Positions 59,961 through 64,000 of a stretch of DNA of 64,000 bases are shown here, one piece after another. A model generated the notes under the pieces. The model ran no database searches. It was not told where the DNA came from and was given only the letters and a program-made list of their open reading frames with translations. The DNA is from Blasia pusilla (lineage: Eukaryota; Marchantiophyta; Marchantiopsida; Blasiales): positions 58,528,001 through 58,592,000 of the forward strand of contig CM114271.1 in NCBI GenBank assembly GCA_050084515.1, read 5' to 3'. Made by a program: the position numbers and the translations under genes. Each line of letters opens with the position of its first letter. The first letter of the stretch is position 1.

Positions 59961-60937
59961 TGCCTACTCCCCTTGGATGTCAATCTCTAGTGTTGCAAAA
60001 GGGTATGTTCAGTAGGACACATTCTTACTGCTGATGTGCACCCAAACACACTCACGTTAGTCTAGTCTAGTTCAATCATCCTTCCAACCCACCAAGTTCT
60101 CAACTTGGCCAGACAGCAAGCTCAACCTTCCTAGTTCCTCACTTCCCAACACGGGCAAGTCTTCCGAGACTTGGGATAGACTTTTTGGTTAGTCCAAACA
60201 CCTAAAATGGTGTTCGTTTGCCTAGCGGTCCCAAGTATCCAATGGACCTCACATGACCCCCAAAATGAGACCCAACTAAATGGGTCACGGGTTGGAATCC
60301 AGTAGGAACCTCCAAAATCCCGAACTTTGTTTCGATTTCAAGTCCCAATGCCAAACTCCCCATCCATTCCGTGCCCTTGGGTTTTCTAGCAACGCCCCAA
60401 AGTGGGGATCAAGCCCAAGCATTCTTGAGACCTTCTCCCTTTACTAGTACTCTTGGGTTCTCTACCCTCCCCCTATCCTTTGGGACAAGACTGTTTGACC
60501 CCTCTTTTTGGCCCTCAACCAAACTCTCGTTTATGGGAAGTTTTTCAGCCTCTTCTTATGAGTTTGCTAAGATATTTAGTGCGTTGGAACGAGATTTCAT
60601 AAGATTTCCAACGCCATCTTACTTGTCCCAAACGCATCTTGGGACTAAAAGTTATGGTCAAAACTCCAAACGCTAGTCATGTTCCAAATCCGATTCTCAC
60701 CTCTTTGGCAACCTCTCTTCCTAGATTCGACTCCTCTCAAGTCTTGGGTCATGTTTGGTTCAAGTTTTTGAGTTGCGACCATAAATAGATGAAACGTTCA
60801 ACCTTTTTTGCATCTCATCTCTTGTGTCTCTTGCGTCTCTTCCAAGAGACCTCTCCAACACGCAAACCATCCTAGCGTGAGCCCGCTAGAGTTCTGATGT
60901 TCTTTTTGGGGCTCGTTTGTTTACGAGGGTCGCGACA
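59961..60937 (-). repeat. 5' LTR of chromovirus remnant
   Basis: Partner of 55259-56285. On the minus strand it starts TGTCGCGACCCTCG and ends GGAGTAGGCA. The two LTRs differ strongly and have indels, so the insertion is old. Confidence 0.85.
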
Positions 60938-61389
60938 TAGAATGTATGATAAAATTACCATCAAGTCTTACTTAGGGCTTGTGTACGGAACTTGAAGACA
61001 TATGAGATGGCCTTAAGTCTTCATTCTCTGGCCTTCCAAGTAGAGGAACATTACTCCTACCGCCTTTATTTGGTATTCATGTATTAACCAATGTCTTTAG
61101 TTGCATCTGGATCAAATAAGGAAAAGTTAAGCATTTGCAAATTTGAGATTCTTGTTTCTTTCTGTTCTTGGTTAGAACAAATTCTCTTGTTAGATGTTGT
61201 TGTAACTTAGTAAGCTTGTACGTGAATTGGCTTTTATGTAAGACCTATACTACATAAGAGGCAGTTGTCCACTATGATTAGTGACGACAAGCTTCTCTTA
61301 CTTTTGCTTCTAAAAAAAATGCTCTCGTGAACATGCTTCACTGTTCTTAGAAACTATGAAATTTTTCACCATATTCCCATCACCTACTC

Positions 61390-61560
61390 CCACTATAAAT
61401 GTCCTAATTTTAGGTTCATTCTAGGAACTAAAATCTCATCCGAATGGGAGGTTGACGCCCGAGCGTCTCATTCGGCTATAAATTTCCTAATTTTAATTGC
61501 ACTCTAGGAACTAAAACCTCCCGAATGAGACGCTAACGCATGAGCGTCTCATTCAACTAT
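61390..61560 (+). repeat. ~82-bp tandem repeat, two units, each with an internal foldback
   Basis: Units start CTATAAAT at about 61393, 61476 and (partial) 61556. They share CCTAATTTTA, TCTAGGAACTAAAA and GAGCGTCTCATTC. In unit 2 the foldback is perfect; in unit 1 its left arm has decayed (CCGAATGGGAGGTT). Confidence 0.9.
61523..61554. repeat. Perfect 12-bp foldback, 8-nt loop
   Basis: GAATGAGACGCT (61523-61534), loop AACGCATG, AGCGTCTCATTC (61543-61554). Confidence 0.95.
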
Positions 61561-62675
61561 AAATTTCATGAGCACCTGAGCACAAGGTGTGTAGCGCTCA
61601 AAAAATAAAACTTTGGCGCTTGAAAGGGGCTCACTTCGTCGTCAATTCACGTCTGACCAACCAATAGTGTTCTTATCAAATTTGTTTCAGATTATTAATT
61701 ATGAATCTCGTTGAGTCGATATTTGTGTTGGCTTGTTGTCACTTTATTTTTGTATTCTGTCGTGCATTTCTTGATTCCTTCCCTTATCGATGTTATTACC
61801 TTTCTTTGTCATCTTTTGAGGTATGTTATCATAATAAAATGGATTTCATCCCTATACATACTTAACCATGAGATTTATGGTGTCTCAATCCCTACGCTTA
61901 GTGATACGCAATTAATATGAAAAAAAGACAACAACTAATTGCTTACTTTTTTTGAGTTTCACTAAGAATTTGTATTGGATTTCATCTTTTGTGTCGTACT
62001 TTTATATTTTCATAATTTTTTTCTGCTTTAATTGTCACTATGTCTCATTTGCTTTTTTAGAAAAAAAAACTATGAATATGAACATTTCTCATATGAACCA
62101 AAATTCCCCCTATGCACTTTTCCCCTTTCAAAATCTTTTTTACTCGGAAAGAAAAACTTCTCCCATTCTTTCCTCTAAAAATTCAAGTTTCTTAAAAATC
62201 CTTCGTGGCACTGGGAATATATCCAAAGAGGATAGAAAAGGTCCCTTGACACTTTCTCGCCATACAAAATCTTCGGCAACTCACGAAACGTGGCAGCACC
62301 GCATCCACATTTGCACTGTCGGTTCCGACACGTGGCGTAGAAGGGGCTGCTCACCTCAAGGTTGCAGAATTTCCTAGAGAGCCAGCGCATCATCTGCAAA
62401 CGAATTCCGTTCCACCACGTCATCAGGAGCTGGCCGCCGCTCTAGTCGGTCCTAGTCACCAATACGGCCGCCCCCCCCCCCCCTAATCTGTCATTTGCGT
62501 CCATGTACGACGCCCTAGATTTGCATGACCTCCGGATAGTATTGCTCAGTACAATACGATACTTACAGTGTTTCTCCCAAAGTGGATGCTACCTAGTCAA
62601 CCTGCCCCTCCTAACCAGGTGTTTCCAGTACCGACAGCATTGATTGCTGTTCGGATCGTCGCGTGGAAGAAATAA

Positions 62676-62720
62676 TATATATATAAATAGGATGGGAAAC
62701 CCATCCTATTTATATATATA
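62676..62720. repeat. Perfect 21-bp foldback, 3-nt loop, at the edge of repeat A
   Basis: The left arm 62676-62696 (TATATATATAAATAGG...), loop AAA and right arm 62700-62720 are exact complements. Repeat A copy 5 begins at the next base. The centre GGATGGGAAACCCATCC resembles GATGGAAAACCCATC inside repeat A. Confidence 0.95.
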
Positions 62721-62842
62721 GGATGTTAGGGGGAATGCTCCTTTCTTCACGTTTTGATTCTTTGAGTCTTCTTCTTTCGTTTTTCGATGAGTTTTTCATC
62801 ACACGTTTTTATTGAAGTGCATCTTTCTCCTCAGGATACAAA
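62721..62842 (+). repeat. Dispersed repeat A, copy 5
   Basis: GTTAGGGGGAATGC, TTTTGATTCTTTGAGTC, TTTTTCATCACACG and TTTTTATTGAAGTGCATC in order, opposite in orientation to copies 1-4. Confidence 0.85.
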
Positions 62843-62844
62843 TG

Positions 62845-62987
62845 GATCGTTAGGGGAAATGTCCCCTTCTTCCTTTTCTGATCTTGTTGTAGCCTTCGCG
62901 TTTTGATTCTTTGAGTCTTCTTCTTTTGTTTTTTCGATGGATTTTTCATCACACGTTTTTATTGAAGTGCATCATTCTCCTCGGGGG
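62845..62987 (+). repeat. Dispersed repeat A, copy 6 (tandem to copy 5)
   Basis: A full unit in plus orientation: CGTTAGGGGAAATGTCCCCT, TCTGATCTTGTTGTAGCC, TTTTGATTCTTTGAGTC and TTTTTATTGAAGTGCATC. Confidence 0.85.
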
Positions 62988-63004
62988 CATTGAGAGAAAA
63001 AAAG

Positions 63005-63240
63005 GTTTAGGGCAGGTCCGGGTAGTTTTTGGCCCATAACCAGTACATTTCCGGTCTTTATGGACGAGAACTATAATTTCGGATATTTTCTTGAACCCGA
63101 CAGGCCAAAGAGATACAAATTCAAAGGAGGACTCCTCTATTCTGCCAATTTTTGGCCGCTGATTTGCAAAGTGAATCAGAAATTCTAAATTTCTATCGTC
63201 TAGGTCAACACGTAACCCCCGTTTTCCCCGGACATTGGTT
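63005..63240 (+). repeat. Dispersed repeat B, copy 3
   Basis: AGTACATTTCCGGTCT, GACAGGCCAAAGAGATACAA, GTGAATCAGAAATTCTAAAT and TAGGTCAACACGTAACCCCC match the 30.1 kb copy in order. Confidence 0.7.
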
Positions 63241-64000
63241 TAGGGTGGGCGGAGGGAAGTGTTGAAAATGCGGAATAGTTTCCGCAAAATTTAACGGGAG
63301 CCATTCCGCGCGGTGCTGCGGCTAGGGCTCTCTCCCTGCTCATACCATCCCCGAACAGATCCAGCCAACCATTTTTCTCTACTCTCCACAACGCTAAATA
63401 CTCGGTTTATCTTTTACTTAAAAACAAACCTCCTCCTCAAAGGCCCACTCCACCGATAGCCGTACAAAAATAAAGGTTTATCATCCAAATCATAATTAGA
63501 TTTGATGGGTAACGTGCTCTCAAAGCCTGTAACCATGGTTAGCCTCGCGTGGACCTGGTTAGGAGGTGTTGTTACGGAAGTGTTTATGGAAAAGAGTTTA
63601 GGGTGTCATTATGCTTTAGGGTGTCCTCCAGACTCCTCCTCATGGTTGGTGGTCGAATCCGTAAGGGGTGTGACAAAGTTTTCCAGGCTATGTTAACAAT
63701 GGGGGACAGGTAGAGTTATAGATAATTAGAACTTTGAGTTCATTTGTCCAAATTTTAAGTTGGAGACTTTTCTAGGCGAGCATTGAGGATCTAAAGAGTT
63801 TTGCTAGTAGTTACTCAAATCTAATCTTATTCCAAGTTTTTCAGTCTTGGATTCAATTATTCTTCATCTACTCAAGTTTGAATTTTGGTGCTTTTCCCAA
63901 ATTCTTGGGATCTTTTAATCTCCTCCACTCATGAATATGCCTGCTGATCCCTAAATGCCATTCCGCATTTTGAAATTTTTTCTCCTGATCCAACAATCGT
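63241..64000. other. Intergenic, window end
   Basis: No gene is recognised. Confidence 0.4.

Larger units (their letters stand above)
55259..60937 (-). mobile_element. Chromovirus (Ty3) remnant with ~1-kb LTRs and a hAT fragment inside
   Basis: LTRs are 55259-56285 and 59961-60937. Orientation is minus, shown by the integrase and by the polypurine tract AAGGAGGGGTGAG (plus 56286-56298) directly before the 3' LTR start TGTCGCAACC. Internally only integrase plus chromodomain survive (about 57000-58425). The rest of the interior (58462-59900) contains a decayed hAT transposase. No matching target duplication is seen. Confidence 0.8.
60938..62675. other. Intergenic with tandem repeat and G-box-like site
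   Basis: It includes the 82-bp tandem repeat at 61390. Around 62325-62337 GACACGTGGCG is a G-box/ABRE-like site and CCACCACGTCATC lies near 62413. No gene is recognised downstream, so their function is unknown. A run of 14 C lies at about 62469-62482. Confidence 0.4.

Noticed and set aside
61390-61560. CRISPR-like direct repeats with spacers
   Set aside because: Only two long units with related sequence throughout, in a plant genome; a simple tandem duplication.
62469-62482. Run of 14 C
   Set aside because: Homopolymer; length is unreliable in sequencing and there is no feature around it.
1-64000. tRNA, rRNA or other structured RNA genes
   Set aside because: No stretch with both A and B box and a cloverleaf was found. 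GTTCGATCC near 21560 lacks the rest of a tRNA, and nothing matches rRNA.

Overview
This is nuclear DNA of a land plant. It holds three real protein genes, two of them split by introns with GT..AG borders, separated by long AT-rich stretches full of decayed transposable elements. The three genes are the C-terminal two thirds of a DEG7-type Do-like protease (+, 136-8597), an apparently intronless DELLA-type GRAS transcription regulator (+, 37425-39380) and a five-exon BT1-like mitochondrial-carrier-family gene (+, 45283-47893). The DELLA has a full GRAS domain but no canonical DELLA or TVHYNP motif at its N-terminus. That suggests a non-vascular plant (bryophyte), but this is an inference from one gene.

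Layout: DEG7 fills 0-8.6 kb. A 796-bp tandem duplication (more than 99% identical by eye) lies at 10.7-12.3 kb. A 28-bp perfect foldback at 14.35-14.41 kb marks a sharp change from GC-balanced to AT-rich DNA. A run of degenerate short palindromes (16.1-16.6 kb) and a decayed reading frame with two stops (17.06-17.82 kb) follow. At 19.9-22.8 kb an LTR with a tRNA-Asp-type primer binding site on the minus strand abuts a decayed coiled-coil reading frame on the plus strand. A GC-rich island without a recognisable gene lies at 24.6-26.6 kb. From 26.6 to 36.6 kb there are dispersed repeats only. DELLA and its leader, which has three upstream ORFs, occupy about 36.8-39.4 kb, and the carrier 45.3-47.9 kb. 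From 49.7 to 60.9 kb there is a cluster of three retroelement remnants: a Ty3 RNase H scrap; a gag-protease element between about 440-bp direct repeats; and a chromovirus remnant between about 1-kb LTRs whose interior also holds a decayed hAT transposase. The last 3 kb hold tandem and dispersed repeats.

The most unusual feature is a series of short, perfect or nearly perfect inverted repeats (arms 12-28 bp, loops 0-12 nt) scattered outside the genes, several exactly at sequence junctions: 10937, 11733, 14348, 27029, 34720, 35751, 41200, 41714, 43498, 44177, 58426, 61523 and 62676. Three dispersed repeat families not assigned to a known element are also described. The three genes are unrelated in function and transcribed separately; nothing suggests co-regulation.
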